Shown here: positions 16,387 to 25,491 of the stretch, one piece after another
How positions within the stretch are numbered: the first letter of the stretch is position 1
Layout of the letters: every line of letters begins with the position of its first letter
Assembly: GCA_027623815.1 (NCBI GenBank)
Contig: JAQBUV010000004.1
Location: 18,415-82,414 of the forward strand
Source: Casp-Chloro-G3 sp002816715
GTDB taxonomy: Bacteria; Chloroflexota; Dehalococcoidia; Lucifugimonadales; UBA3495
Reading direction: 5' to 3'
Length of the DNA stretch: 64,000 nt
The notes under the pieces: generated by a model
What the model was told of the DNA's origin: nothing
What the model saw: the letters and a program-made list of their open reading frames with translations, nothing else
Database searches by the model: none
Translations under genes and position numbers: made by a program

Positions 16387-17859
16387 GTGAGTATCGGGTT
16401 AGATCAGTCCCAACTCCGTTTCCCCTTTGACCACCCCAAGGAAGAGTGTGGTGTAGTTGGCGTTTATATGCCAGGCCATGAGGCCAGCCGCTTAACCTTC
16501 TTCGGATTGTTCGCTCTGCAGCACCGGGGTCAAGAAAGCGCCGGGATTGCCACCTCTAACGGCAAGAACATCAATGTCCACTCTGATATGGGGCTGGTGT
16601 CGCAAATCTTCCGCGAAGAAGATTTTTATCCCCTCTCCGGCGAACTGGCTATTGGTCACACTCGCTATTCCACCACCGGCAGCAGCCAGCTTTGTAACGC
16701 CCAACCGGTGGTAGTTCAGGGCCATCATGGTCGGTTGGCTCTGGCCCATAACGGTAACATCATCAATGCGGTTCAGGTGAAGCAACAGTTAGAGGAGCAG
16801 TGGAACTGCTCCTTTTCTACTACTACTGATTCTGAATTGATCGCTCATCTTCTGGCCAACGCCCCGGGGCAGACCTGGGAGGAGCGAGTATTTTACGGCA
16901 TGAGGGTCCTGAACGGGGCCTTTTCTTTTGCCGCACTGACTTTAGACGCGATCATCGCGGCCCGCGACCCGCTGGGTATTCGTCCCTTGTGTTTGGGCAA
17001 GCTCAACGGCGGCTGGGTTATCGCTTCGGAAAGCTGCGCTATGGAGCACATTGGCGCAACGTTTCTGCGCGAGATTGAACCCGGCGAAGTTATCGTCATT
17101 GACCAGAACGGGCTGCGCTCCTCTTTGTGGAGGGGCGACAAAGGCCGCCGTGCAATGTGCGTCTTTGAACTGATCTACTTCGCCCGGCCCGACAGCGTGA
17201 TGGACGGCAAGCTGGTGTACTCAACCCGTCGCGAGATGGGCGCTCAGTTGGCCCGGGAACATCCAGTGGAGGCAGACTTGGTCATAGGCATCCCCGACTC
17301 CTCAACCGCGGCCGCGGTGGGCTACGCCCAGGAGTCGGGGATTCCCTACAGCGACGGTCTGATCAAGAACCGCTATGTGGGCCGGACGTTCATTGAGCCT
17401 GAACAGCGTATGAGAGACATTGGCGTGCGGCAAAAGTTCAATCCCTTGACCGAGGTGATTCAAGGCAAGAGACTGGTGGTGGTTGACGATAGTATCGTAC
17501 GAGGTACCACCACCCCCCACGTGGTCAGTCTGTTGCGTCGGGCCGGAGCGTCCGAGATACACATGCGGGTATGCGCCCCGCCGATAAAGAACCCTTGCTA
17601 CATGGGCGTCGACATGGCTACCCGCCAGGAATTGATTGCCGCCAACAACACCATAGAAGAAATCCGGGTGATAACCGGCGCCGATTCTCTGGGCTACTTG
17701 ACTGTTGAGGGTCTGATGAAGGTGGTCGGCGGAACCCACGGCGGCTTCTGCTCTGCCTGCTTCACTGGCAACTATCCGGTCCCGGTGCAGTTAGAGCTAG
17801 GCAAACTGGCTCTGGAAAAACCCTCCAGCAAAGTTGTCAAGGCATCCACTAACCTCTAG
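16387..17859 (+). CDS. purF: Amidophosphoribosyltransferase
   Basis: A 490-residue enzyme that makes 5-phosphoribosylamine from PRPP and glutamine, the first committed purine step. The Ntn-type glutaminase nucleophile is Cys21 in EECGVVGVY, so a 20-residue propeptide must be removed. The phosphoribosyltransferase PRPP loop is VVVDDSIVRGTT at about residues 361-372. Cysteines in MCVFELIYFARP, NPCYMGVD and GFCSACFTG match the four that bind the Fe-S cluster in the Bacillus-type enzyme, so this is the cluster-containing, oxygen-sensitive form. The GTG start appears to be leaderless. It heads the purF-purM-purH run. Confidence 0.95.
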   Translation: MSIGLDQSQLRFPFDHPKEECGVVGVYMPGHEASRLTFFGLFALQHRGQESAGIATSNGKNINVHSDMGLVSQIFREEDFYPLSGELAIGHTRYSTTGSSQLCNAQPVVVQGHHGRLALAHNGNIINAVQVKQQLEEQWNCSFSTTTDSELIAHLLANAPGQTWEERVFYGMRVLNGAFSFAALTLDAIIAARDPLGIRPLCLGKLNGGWVIASESCAMEHIGATFLREIEPGEVIVIDQNGLRSSLWRGDKGRRAMCVFELIYFARPDSVMDGKLVYSTRREMGAQLAREHPVEADLVIGIPDSSTAAAVGYAQESGIPYSDGLIKNRYVGRTFIEPEQRMRDIGVRQKFNPLTEVIQGKRLVVVDDSIVRGTTTPHVVSLLRRAGASEIHMRVCAPPIKNPCYMGVDMATRQELIAANNTIEEIRVITGADSLGYLTVEGLMKVVGGTHGGFCSACFTGNYPVPVQLELGKLALEKPSSKVVKASTNL

Positions 17860-17953
17860 CCCCCGGCCAACCCATCCCCCTGCAATCCCAAATGGCTTGC
17901 CATCCGTTGGTGCATCCTTTAACCTTGTACTGCCATTTATCCGCGTGGACTCG

Positions 17954-17986
17954 CAAGCAATACCCAAGCAATACCCAAGCAATACC
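17954..17986 (+). repeat. Three perfect 11-bp tandem repeats upstream of purM
   Basis: The unit CAAGCAATACC occurs three times head to tail without a mismatch and is followed at once by the purM Shine-Dalgarno AAGGAG (17987-17992). Copy number could vary by slippage. Confidence 0.9.
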
Positions 17987-17998
17987 AAGGAGCACATA

Positions 17999-19015
17999 TT
18001 GTCGGGCAAAACCTACTTTTCCTCCGGCGTGGACCTGGACGACATGGATGGCCTGAAGGACCGCATCAAAGCTTTCTCCGCCATGACGCACGGGCCCGAA
18101 GTCTTGGAATCCAGCGGAGGTTTTGCCGGTCTATACCAGCTTTTCGGTTATAAAGAGCCAGTCCTGGTGGCCAGCGCCGACGGTGTTGGCACCAAGATGA
18201 AGATCGCGGCCCAGTTGGGGCACTTCGAGTCGGTAGGGCAAGACCTGGTGTCGCTGAACGTCAATGACATCCTGACCAAGGGCGCCAAGCCGCTATTTTT
18301 CCTGGACTACATCTCCTTCAGTAACCCTGATGAGCAACGGATGGAAACGCTGATGCGGGGCATTGTTTGGGGCTGCCGGGAGGTAGGCTGCGCCCTCATT
18401 GGCGGCGAAACCGCTCAAATGCCCGGCCTTTACACCGGTGATGACTTTGATCTTGCCGGATTCGTTGTCGGGGTGGCTGAGCGCGCCGCGGTGCTGGACA
18501 CCAACTCCATTCAGCCAGGAGACACCCTCATTGGCATACCCTCCAGTGGCGTACATACCAATGGGTTTTCACTGGTGCGCAGCGTCTTCAACATTGATGA
18601 GAATCCATCGGTATTATTCCAACAATTTGATGGATTGACCCATCAATTGGGGGAGGAATTGCTGATCCGGCACCGATGCTACTATCCTCTGTTGGCGCCG
18701 GTGTTGCCAATGCTGAAGGGGCTGTCTCACATTACCGGCGGTGGGCTTCCCGGCAAGGTGCCTGGGATACTGCCTGACACCGTTGCCGCTGAGTTTAACC
18801 ACGGCTCTTGGCTGGTTCCTGCCATATTTCCGGTGATCCAGAGGGTGGGTAACGTGTCCGACGAGGAAATGTATCGCGTATTTAACATGGGTCTGGGCAT
18901 GGTAGCGGTATGCGATGAGGAATCAGTAGCTACAATCCTGGATACCCTGCCTGACGCGCAGGTGGTGGGCAGCATAGTTTCCAGGGTAGGCCAAGAGCAG
19001 ATACGCATTATTTAG
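17999..19015 (+). CDS. purM: Phosphoribosylformylglycinamidine cyclo-ligase (AIR synthetase)
   Basis: A 338-residue ATP-dependent enzyme that closes the imidazole ring of AIR. The start is set at TTG 17999: AAGGAG lies 6 bases upstream, and the protein then begins LSGKTYFSSGVDLDD, matching the family N-terminus and its usual length of about 340. Conserved segments are SADGVGTKMKIA, DYISF, GGETAQMPGLY, SSGVHTNGFSLVR and HITGGGLPGKVPG. It lies 140 bases after purF, with a tandem repeat in the leader, and 10 bases before purH. Confidence 0.95.
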   Translation: MSGKTYFSSGVDLDDMDGLKDRIKAFSAMTHGPEVLESSGGFAGLYQLFGYKEPVLVASADGVGTKMKIAAQLGHFESVGQDLVSLNVNDILTKGAKPLFFLDYISFSNPDEQRMETLMRGIVWGCREVGCALIGGETAQMPGLYTGDDFDLAGFVVGVAERAAVLDTNSIQPGDTLIGIPSSGVHTNGFSLVRSVFNIDENPSVLFQQFDGLTHQLGEELLIRHRCYYPLLAPVLPMLKGLSHITGGGLPGKVPGILPDTVAAEFNHGSWLVPAIFPVIQRVGNVSDEEMYRVFNMGLGMVAVCDEESVATILDTLPDAQVVGSIVSRVGQEQIRII

Positions 19016-19025
19016 GCTTAATTTT

Positions 19026-20576
19026 ATGGTTAACGGGACGGCTAAGTTGAAGGCGCTAATCAGTGTATACAATAAATTGGGAATAGTAGAGTTTGGCGAG
19101 AAGCTGACCCAAGCCGGGTTTGAACTGGTCAGTACCGGCGGGACCTACAATGTCCTGACCAACGATGGCGGCCTACCGGTGCGGCAAGTATCAGAGATCA
19201 CTGGATCTCCTGAAATTCTGGACGGTCGGGTCAAGACGCTACATCCAATCATCTACGCCGGACTGCTGGCCCGCCGGGACTCCGCCGAGCACATGGGAGA
19301 GTTGACCAAGCAGGGCATTGACCCCATCGACCTGGTGGTCGTCAACCTCTACCCCTTCGTGGCCACCATCAATCGCCCCGACGTCACACTGGCAGACGCG
19401 CTGGAAAACATCGACATTGGCGGCCCCACCATGCTCCGAGCCGCCGCCAAGAACTTTCCATCAGTTGCGGTGGTGGTCGACCCGGATGACTACGGGTGGG
19501 TAGCTGAGAAGCTGTCGGGAAGCGGCCTCACCATTGAGGAGCGGCGGCGTCTGGCGGCCAAAGCGTTCAGCCACGTGGCGGTTTATGACGCGGCCGTAGC
19601 CAGCTATTTAACAGTCTCTTCACCAGAAGACGACTTGCCGGACAATCTGGCCATCGGTTTAACCAAGGTCGCCGGTTTGCGCTACGGGGAAAACCCTCAC
19701 CAGCGAGGCGCTCTGTACACCCTTTCCGGGAAATCCTCGGGCGGTATCGCCAGCGCTCAGCAATTGCACGGTCGGGAGCTTTCTTTCAACAACCTGATGG
19801 ATGCCGATGCCGCCTGGCGGACGGTCAGCGACTACGCCGACCCAACGGTGGCGGTGATTAAACACGCCAACCCCTGCGGCCTGGCCACCGACGATGACCT
19901 GACCAAAGCCTACCAGAGGGCATATGAAGGCGATTCGATATCCGCTTTTGGCGGCATCGTTGGTTACAACCGGACAGTCACCGCCGCCGCCGCCGAGGCG
20001 ATGGGCCCGGTGTTTTACGAGGTGGTGGTGGCACCAGGCTATGAACCCGCCGCGCTAGAGATTCTGGAAAAGAAGCGGAATTTACGTATTCTGTCCGTGG
20101 AGCAGGAGTCCGGCGCGACCGCCTACGATGTTAGGCCCCTTACTGGCGGCATATTGGTCCAGACACCAGATGTCATCGACGAAGACCCAGCGGCCTGGCA
20201 GGTGGTTACTCAGCGCGCTCCCACCGAGGCAGAACTGGAAGACCTGGCCTTTGCCTGGACCGCCGCCAAGCACATCAAGTCTAATGCCATTGTCTTCGCC
20301 AAAAATCGGGCGTTGGTTGGGATGGGCGCCGGCCAGCCGAATCGGGTGGTTAGTGTGCACCTTTCCCAGCGAACCGCTGGAGAAAAAGCCAAGGGCAGCG
20401 TGCTGGCTTCGGATGCCTTCTTCCCTTTCCCGGATAACATTGAACTGGCGGCAGAAGCTGGTGTTACCGCCATTGTGCAGCCCGGCGGTTCAATTCGTGA
20501 CGAAGAGGTGATTGCAGCAGCCGATAAACATAATCTGGCGATGGTATTCACCGGCGTCCGGCATTTCCGTCACTGA
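19026..20576 (+). CDS. purH: Bifunctional AICAR formyltransferase/IMP cyclohydrolase
   Basis: A 516-residue fusion that performs the last two steps to IMP. The N-terminal MGS-like cyclohydrolase domain (about residues 1-190) shows FELVSTGGTYNVL and VNLYPF. The C-terminal transformylase domain has the KHANPCGLA catalytic segment, EGDSISAFGGI and the late KSNAIVFAKN and QPGGSIRDEEVI motifs. The domains and length are complete. The start at ATG 19026 has no clear Shine-Dalgarno; it follows purM by 10 bases and may depend on coupling. Confidence 0.96.
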   Translation: MVNGTAKLKALISVYNKLGIVEFGEKLTQAGFELVSTGGTYNVLTNDGGLPVRQVSEITGSPEILDGRVKTLHPIIYAGLLARRDSAEHMGELTKQGIDPIDLVVVNLYPFVATINRPDVTLADALENIDIGGPTMLRAAAKNFPSVAVVVDPDDYGWVAEKLSGSGLTIEERRRLAAKAFSHVAVYDAAVASYLTVSSPEDDLPDNLAIGLTKVAGLRYGENPHQRGALYTLSGKSSGGIASAQQLHGRELSFNNLMDADAAWRTVSDYADPTVAVIKHANPCGLATDDDLTKAYQRAYEGDSISAFGGIVGYNRTVTAAAAEAMGPVFYEVVVAPGYEPAALEILEKKRNLRILSVEQESGATAYDVRPLTGGILVQTPDVIDEDPAAWQVVTQRAPTEAELEDLAFAWTAAKHIKSNAIVFAKNRALVGMGAGQPNRVVSVHLSQRTAGEKAKGSVLASDAFFPFPDNIELAAEAGVTAIVQPGGSIRDEEVIAAADKHNLAMVFTGVRHFRH

Positions 20577-20594
20577 GTAACTATCTTAAGACGC

Positions 20595-20658
20595 GGTTCG
20601 ACAGGCTCACCACGAGCGGTGGCCAAACCAAGTCCGCTCATTCTGAGCTTGTCGAAGG
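20595..20658. repeat. Palindromic REP-like repeat
   Basis: An inverted repeat of about 25 bases per arm (20595-20619, GGTTCGACAGGCTCACCACG onward, against 20634-20658 ending GCTTGTCGAAGG) with a short spacer and a few mismatches. This TTCGACA...TGTCGAA palindrome resembles an intergenic repeat family seen in many bacterial genomes. It lies just after purH and may also act as a transcript end. Confidence 0.65.
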
Positions 20659-20804
20659 ACAAATTCCTTTGATTGGCAGTGTTTTGAGATGGTCACGAAA
20701 TGACCCCAGCAACATCCTCGCGGACTTAGCTCAGACAATGCGACTTGGTTCATCTTATTCAAACGGCTCACTGTTATGCGGTGGGCCGTTACCCAAGATA
20801 CTGA

Positions 20805-21551
20805 ATGCCTAGTTCTGTTGACATAATAATTCCGGTCTACAATGAGGAACGCGATCTGCCCAAAAGCATCAAGAAGCTGACCGAGTTCCTTGAGGCTAAC
20901 TTGGCCAATCCCTGGCAGGTAATAATTGCCGACAATGCTTCCACCGACGGCACTCGCGCTGTTTCCGAAGGACTATGTACGCAATACCCGCACGTCAACT
21001 ACCGGTATTTGTCACAAAAAGGCCGTGGGCGTGCTCTACGCGCAACCTGGCTGGAAAGCGATGCCGACCTGCTCAGCTATATGGACGTTGATCTCTCCAC
21101 CGATTTGGCGTACTTCCCGCCGATGATCAAGGCCCTGGAGTCGGACTGCCACTTGGCGATTGGTAGCCGATTAAGCCGAGACTCGATAGTTGCCCGCTCC
21201 TTCAAGCGGGAGTTCATTTCACGAGCCTATAATCTGATGATCAGGGCAATGTTCTTCACCACATTTCCCGATGCTCAGTGCGGGTTTAAGGCGTTAACCA
21301 GGCAAGCGGCTCAGGCCATCGTCCCCCAGATCAAGAACAACAACTGGTTTTTTGATACTGAATTGCTGATAATCGCCGCCAAAAATGGCTACCGAATCAA
21401 GTCGGTGCCGGTGAAGTGGGACGACGATCCCAACAGTTCGGTCAACGTAATCAGCACTGTCACCGAAGATTTGAAAGGACTGCTCCGTCTGCGCTTTGGG
21501 GGTGTTCCCCGAGTGTTGCGTCCGGAGATAAGTCTAAGCGAGACAGGTTAG
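20805..21551 (+). CDS. Family 2 glycosyltransferase (dolichyl-phosphate-sugar synthase-like)
   Basis: A 248-residue GT-A fold enzyme. It opens with VDIIIPVYNEERDLPKS, contains IIADNASTDGT and GRGRALRATWLES, the metal-binding DXD motif in YMDVDLST, and GFKALTRQAAQ...WFFDTELL in the acceptor region. This pattern is that of dolichyl- or polyprenyl-phosphate glucosyl/mannosyltransferases. It has no transmembrane helices of its own. It is closely followed by an SDR gene (12 bases), so the two may form an operon. The sugar and acceptor cannot be read. Confidence 0.85.
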   Translation: MPSSVDIIIPVYNEERDLPKSIKKLTEFLEANLANPWQVIIADNASTDGTRAVSEGLCTQYPHVNYRYLSQKGRGRALRATWLESDADLLSYMDVDLSTDLAYFPPMIKALESDCHLAIGSRLSRDSIVARSFKREFISRAYNLMIRAMFFTTFPDAQCGFKALTRQAAQAIVPQIKNNNWFFDTELLIIAAKNGYRIKSVPVKWDDDPNSSVNVISTVTEDLKGLLRLRFGGVPRVLRPEISLSETG

Positions 21552-21563
21552 GAGGACCGATTC

Positions 21564-22358
21564 ATGGAACTTGGTCTTAAGGGAAAAAACGTAGTTATAA
21601 CCGGCGGTGGCTCCAACATTGGACGGGCCATTGTGCATGCCCTGGCCGCTGAAGGCTCCAATATCACCATCGCCGAGCTTGCCCCGGAACAGGGCGAGAT
21701 AGTGGCCGCCGAAGTCGCGGCGATGAACACTGGCAGTCGAGTCAAGGTGATCCCCACCAACGTGACCGATAACCAGCAAGTCGAGTCGATGGTCGCCCAA
21801 TCTATCGCTGAGTTTGGCAGTATTGACGTTTTGGTCAACAACGTGGGCTGGACGGTTGACCGCCTGTTTTTGGACAAGCCCCGGGATGAGTACGAAAAAG
21901 AGGTTCAGGTTAATCTGTGGGGGGCGATCAACTGTATTCATGCCGTTCTACCCCACATGATCGAACGGCAGTCGGGAGCAGTGGTTAGCATCAGTTCCGA
22001 CGCCGGGCGCATGGGCGAATACCGGGAAGCGGTGTACTCGGCCTGCAAGGCCGGAGTTATCGCGCTGAGCAAAGCCATCGCACGGGAGACCGGACGCTAC
22101 GGCCTGCGTTTGAACGTGGTGTGTCCTGGGTTGATCGTGCCGCCCCGGGGCGAGTCCATCAGCCCGGAGAGTATGTGGAACCAGATGCGGGACATCTTCA
22201 CTGACGATGTGCTGGAAAGGGTGGAGCGAAACTACGTCCTGCGGCGTATGGGTACCGCCGGCGAAATAGCCAATGCGGTGGTTTTTCTGGCGTCCGACGC
22301 GGCCAGCTTTATCACTGGGCAGACCCTGAGTGTCAGCGGCGGCTATACCATGATGTGA
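21564..22358 (+). CDS. Short-chain dehydrogenase/reductase (SDR)
   Basis: A 264-residue classical SDR oxidoreductase. It has the nucleotide-binding glycine motif GGGSNIGRA (residues 12-20), NVTD at the adenine pocket, VNNVGW in place of NNAG, the catalytic Ser in SISSDAGR and the active-site YSACKAG (Tyr and Lys). The C-terminus GQTLSVSGGYTMM is typical. It resembles 2-hydroxycyclohexanecarboxyl-CoA or 3-oxoacyl reductase-type members. The substrate is unknown. A GGAGG precedes the ATG. Confidence 0.85.
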   Translation: MELGLKGKNVVITGGGSNIGRAIVHALAAEGSNITIAELAPEQGEIVAAEVAAMNTGSRVKVIPTNVTDNQQVESMVAQSIAEFGSIDVLVNNVGWTVDRLFLDKPRDEYEKEVQVNLWGAINCIHAVLPHMIERQSGAVVSISSDAGRMGEYREAVYSACKAGVIALSKAIARETGRYGLRLNVVCPGLIVPPRGESISPESMWNQMRDIFTDDVLERVERNYVLRRMGTAGEIANAVVFLASDAASFITGQTLSVSGGYTMM

Positions 22359-22406
22359 TGGATTCTTACCTGGACTTTGTACAAGAATATGCCGAAGTCC
22401 TGAGAA

Positions 22407-22506
22407 CCGTCATTCCGGCGCAAGCCGCCCCGATCGAATCGGGGCAGTGGCGTCTCGTTATTGCCTGCGGGCGGTCTCTGGGCTTCGGCTTTCGCCGGAG
22501 CGACGG
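22407..22506. repeat. Intergenic inverted-repeat element
   Basis: A 100-base unit bounded by 21-base imperfect inverted repeats: CCGTCATTCCGGCGCAAGCC on the left and GGCTTTCGCCGGAGCGACGG on the right. It contains an internal CCCCGATCGAATCGGGG hairpin. The TCATTCCGGCGAAAGCCGG-like ends resemble widespread bacterial intergenic repeats. No gene is inside. Confidence 0.5.
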
Positions 22507-22571
22507 AGGAAGCATATTCTACAAACTCAAAATGTGCTGTCATGACTTGCGGTTATGGGGTCAAAAAAGAC

Positions 22572-22602
22572 CGAGCGGCCCAGGTACTTCCCGGGCCGCT
22601 CG
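22572..22602 (-). terminator. Rho-independent terminator for the duplicated-domain gene
   Basis: A perfect 10-bp stem CGAGCGGCCC/GGGCCGCTCG with an 11-base loop. Read on the minus strand it is followed within three bases by TTTTTT (22568-22563). It lies about 55 bases past the stop of the gene at 22658-23551. Confidence 0.85.
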
Positions 22603-22657
22603 ATTATTCGTGGATTTGAAACTAACTCACCCAATCTGGTGAGTCAGGCGTTGCTCT

Positions 22658-23551
22658 TTAAAGAGCAGCTACCTGCTGACGGAGAGCCTCAAGCTCGTCA
22701 ATCAACTGGGCCTTGGTCTTTTGCTTGTCCTTCATCCCACCATTGGACTTGCTGTTCATCGCTACCAGCTCAAAGGACCTGGCCTCGATCTTGGGCATGA
22801 GCGATTGAACCAGGCTTTCGTCCACCGCGCTGGCGATGGATGGGTAACCCGCCCGTTCGATCATGGACTTCAATTTGCCGCTCTTGAACTGGTCAAGAGT
22901 CCAACGCAAGGTGTCGCCAGCAGTGGTGGTGTCCCAGTAGATGCGAATATCCTGGTTGCGCGGCCCGTAATGGTAGTGAGGGCCAACCTCGAAGCAGTCG
23001 AAGGCCAACAGCTCAACTTCTTCGTCGGCTACATCAGACAGGACGTGGATTGCCAGACCCCGGTCGTTGTTGACCTCCCGGAATTCCAGTCCAAAGCGAA
23101 TGTTACCCGCCTCGACCATGTCGCCTTCCAACAACCGCTCCAGCTTGTGGTGCACAGTGCGACGGCCGGTACGAGCCAACTCACGGGCTTTTTCCTCGAT
23201 CTGGTCCAGAATGGGTGTCTGAATGGGGTGCGACCCTAATTTGGCGGCCAGTTCATCATAGCCCGCCCGCCTGACCATGCCAGGCAGGTTGTTGCGGAGT
23301 TGTCCCAGCGTCCAACCAACGGGGTTGCCAGCGGTGGTCTTGTCCATTGGCAGGCGGATGTTATGGTTCTCCGGGCCGTAGTGGTAGTGCGGAGCCTGGT
23401 CGAAGCAGTCGAAACGCAGGATCTCGGTATCCTTGCCGTCCACATCTCCGTATACCTGTATCATCAAGCCCTGGTCTGGCATCAGTTCCTTCCGATAGAC
23501 CATAGCTACGCTCACTGGGCCAGCGTTTATGACGGTGTTGCCTTTTTCCAT
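22658..23551 (-). CDS. Unknown protein with a tandemly duplicated PHYHYGP domain
   Basis: I do not recognise this 297-residue family. The ATG at 23551 has GAAGGAGGAG just upstream. The protein contains two homologous domains of roughly 100 residues: one at about 15-115, the other at about 150-255. Each has the order GL-x-I-x-V...D, E-x-L-x-FDCF, PHYHYGP-x-N, then D-x-TTAG, a WTL-x-Q motif and a final RAGY. The invariant histidines (HYH) and acidic residues suggest a metal site or an acid-base active site, but this is inference. The C-terminus is a predicted coiled coil (KQKTKAQLIDELEALRQQV). No signal peptide is visible. It is monocistronic, with its own terminator. Confidence 0.75.
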   Translation of the reverse strand: MEKGNTVINAGPVSVAMVYRKELMPDQGLMIQVYGDVDGKDTEILRFDCFDQAPHYHYGPENHNIRLPMDKTTAGNPVGWTLGQLRNNLPGMVRRAGYDELAAKLGSHPIQTPILDQIEEKARELARTGRRTVHHKLERLLEGDMVEAGNIRFGLEFREVNNDRGLAIHVLSDVADEEVELLAFDCFEVGPHYHYGPRNQDIRIYWDTTTAGDTLRWTLDQFKSGKLKSMIERAGYPSIASAVDESLVQSLMPKIEARSFELVAMNSKSNGGMKDKQKTKAQLIDELEALRQQVAAL

Positions 23552-23804
23552 AGTAGCTCCTCCTTCTTGCTTGGAATCAACCGTTAGGTACCTAGGGGGA
23601 TTGATTTTTGCAATTATAGCATGCTGCAAACAGTTCGCAAATCACTTTCTAGAATATCCATTTTCTGGGCCTCCCGTACGTGCCAGAATAGTCCCATTTG
23701 GTGAATTCAGCCAGTATCGCCTTGCGGGGGCGAGCCAGTTGACCTAAATTTCAGTCACTTACCATCTAGCTTTCAAGCTAGCGTTCGAACATTATGGAAT
23801 CAAC

Positions 23805-24725
23805 TTGAAAATACTGGTTATGCCGATGCAATTGTTTATCCGTTGGTGGTCGCTCTTGCTGCTGTCGTTTGTTCTCACGGCTGCTCTCACGGCGTGCGGC
23901 GCGGCAGACTTGCCGGGTCGGTCTAATCCCACTAATGGATCGACCGCTCAGCCTTCCGACCCGGGCCATGCCGTAATAGCAACCATTGCACCCCTGCCAG
24001 CCAACCCGGTCGTATCGCCGACCGATGCTTCTTCGGACAATCCAACTTCTCAGAGGTCGTCACCGTCCAATGTTATCGCGACTATCCTTTCCCAGGAATC
24101 CGGAGAATCAGGGGAATTTGCCGAGTCCGATTCGCCTCATCCTACCCCGACCGCCACCGCATTGCCTACACCCACGCCGGCTCCCAGCCCGAGTCCAACA
24201 CCAGTGCCTACTGTCACTCCCCAGCCGACGGCCACTCTGTCCCCAACTGCGACGCTTCCGCCCACCGCTACTCCCGCACCGACGCCTACTTACCCACCGT
24301 CCACGTCAACTCCGACGCCGCCCACCGTGACACCGATACCACCACCAACGCCCACCACGCCCACGGCGGGGCCGCCAACGGGAATCATCATCGAATGTAT
24401 CTTCTTCGATGGTCTGGTGCTCCGTTCCGAGTCCGACGAGTACGTGCAACTGCTGAATACCACTGCTGTTGAAATCGACCTGGCGGGCTGGGTGCTGCGG
24501 GACACCGCCGACGACACGCCCAGTTTTGCCTTTCCGGATTACCAGCTTCGGCCCAGCGGAAGGATCAGGGTGTACACCGATGAAGTTCATCCGGAGTGGG
24601 GAGGATTCACCTTCGGTTGGGGCCGCTCAGTGTGGAACAATAACCCCAGCGAGCCAGATACCGCCGGTCTGTTCAACCCGCAAGGCCAACTGGTGTCCGC
24701 GAAAAGCTATCCCCCGGGCTGCTAG
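23805..24725 (+). CDS. Lipoprotein with Pro/Thr-rich stalk and lamin-tail domain
   Basis: A 306-residue predicted lipoprotein. The N-terminal hydrophobic segment SLLLLSFVLTAALTAC ends in a lipobox. A long Pro/Thr/Ser stalk (about residues 100-195, PTPTPAPSPSPTP-like) follows, then a C-terminal lamin-tail-domain-like beta-sandwich (about 198-306) with EYVQLLNTTAVEIDLAGWVL and SGRIRVYTDE. Such domains occur on secreted nucleases and surface proteins. The first codon is uncertain: TTG 23805 or ATG 23820. It ends 6 bases from the convergent DUF309 gene. Confidence 0.75.
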   Translation: MKILVMPMQLFIRWWSLLLLSFVLTAALTACGAADLPGRSNPTNGSTAQPSDPGHAVIATIAPLPANPVVSPTDASSDNPTSQRSSPSNVIATILSQESGESGEFAESDSPHPTPTATALPTPTPAPSPSPTPVPTVTPQPTATLSPTATLPPTATPAPTPTYPPSTSTPTPPTVTPIPPPTPTTPTAGPPTGIIIECIFFDGLVLRSESDEYVQLLNTTAVEIDLAGWVLRDTADDTPSFAFPDYQLRPSGRIRVYTDEVHPEWGGFTFGWGRSVWNNNPSEPDTAGLFNPQGQLVSAKSYPPGC

Positions 24726-24730
24726 CTAAC

Positions 24731-25213
24731 TCACACCAGCATCTGGATTTGGACGGCGGGCAGATTTTCGACCGCTGTCCAATCTGTGTCTAAGCCTGAT
24801 CCAATGTGTTCCAGCCTTTGCTTCACATCTTCCCGCAGGCTAGCGGTGTCGATGCCCAAAAACTGGGGCGAGAAAGGCGCCAAAGCGTAGGCGGCATCGC
24901 CCAGCTTGACCAATGCCCCGTGTCGGTTGCGACGCTCCAGATGTAACAACCCCACGGCGGCCTTGATCAGCCCGTGATAGAACAAACGCAGCGGATACCG
25001 TTCTGGCAGCCAGATAGCTTCCAATGTCTCGTGGCAGTGCCAATATTGGCCCTGGTTGAATTCTCCGACGGCCTGGGTCAATAGATCCGGCGTCGTGGGC
25101 ACATCAGTTAGGAACGCCGTTATGCCCTGGATGTGAAGTGCTTGCAGCCATTCTTCGTCCAGCCTCTTGCGTTCGCCTTTAGCGGGATAGTCGGGCAGAT
25201 TGCCAGCCGTCAC
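24731..25213 (-). CDS. DUF309 domain protein
   Basis: A 160-residue helical protein. The DUF309 signature is clear: FNQGQYWHCHETLEAIW, then FYHGLIKAAVGLLHLERRN. The H-x2-HE arrangement is invariant in the family and could bind metal; no biochemical function is established. The start is placed at GTG 25213, which has GAGGAG 7-10 bases upstream and a TACAAT-type -10 box further up; the frame is open to 25357 but that extension is not family-like. Confidence 0.75.
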   Translation of the reverse strand: MTAGNLPDYPAKGERKRLDEEWLQALHIQGITAFLTDVPTTPDLLTQAVGEFNQGQYWHCHETLEAIWLPERYPLRLFYHGLIKAAVGLLHLERRNRHGALVKLGDAAYALAPFSPQFLGIDTASLREDVKQRLEHIGSGLDTDWTAVENLPAVQIQMLV

Positions 25214-25491
25214 CGGTCGCTCCTCATGCTTGGTTCGTAGTATATATTGTACGCCACAGGCCATCCGTAAATGATTTTGGCGATATACGCAATTTTGAAG
25301 CCTTGTATTGGGACAATACCAGGTGAAGCCCGCAGAGTCGTAATGACCTGCCACCAAAATTCTACCTTCTTGTTACCACCTTTCCACTGGCTTGGAGAGA
25401 ATTCGGTGAGGACAGGCTGTTAGCTTTAATATAGATACAAAGTATTAGTTAATATTCTTTTTCTGAAATCAACAACTCGAGGGGGAAGACA

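Noticed and set aside
17954..17986. Short direct repeats as a CRISPR array
   Set aside because: The units are 11 bases and contiguous without spacers; no CRISPR array or cas gene was seen anywhere in the window.
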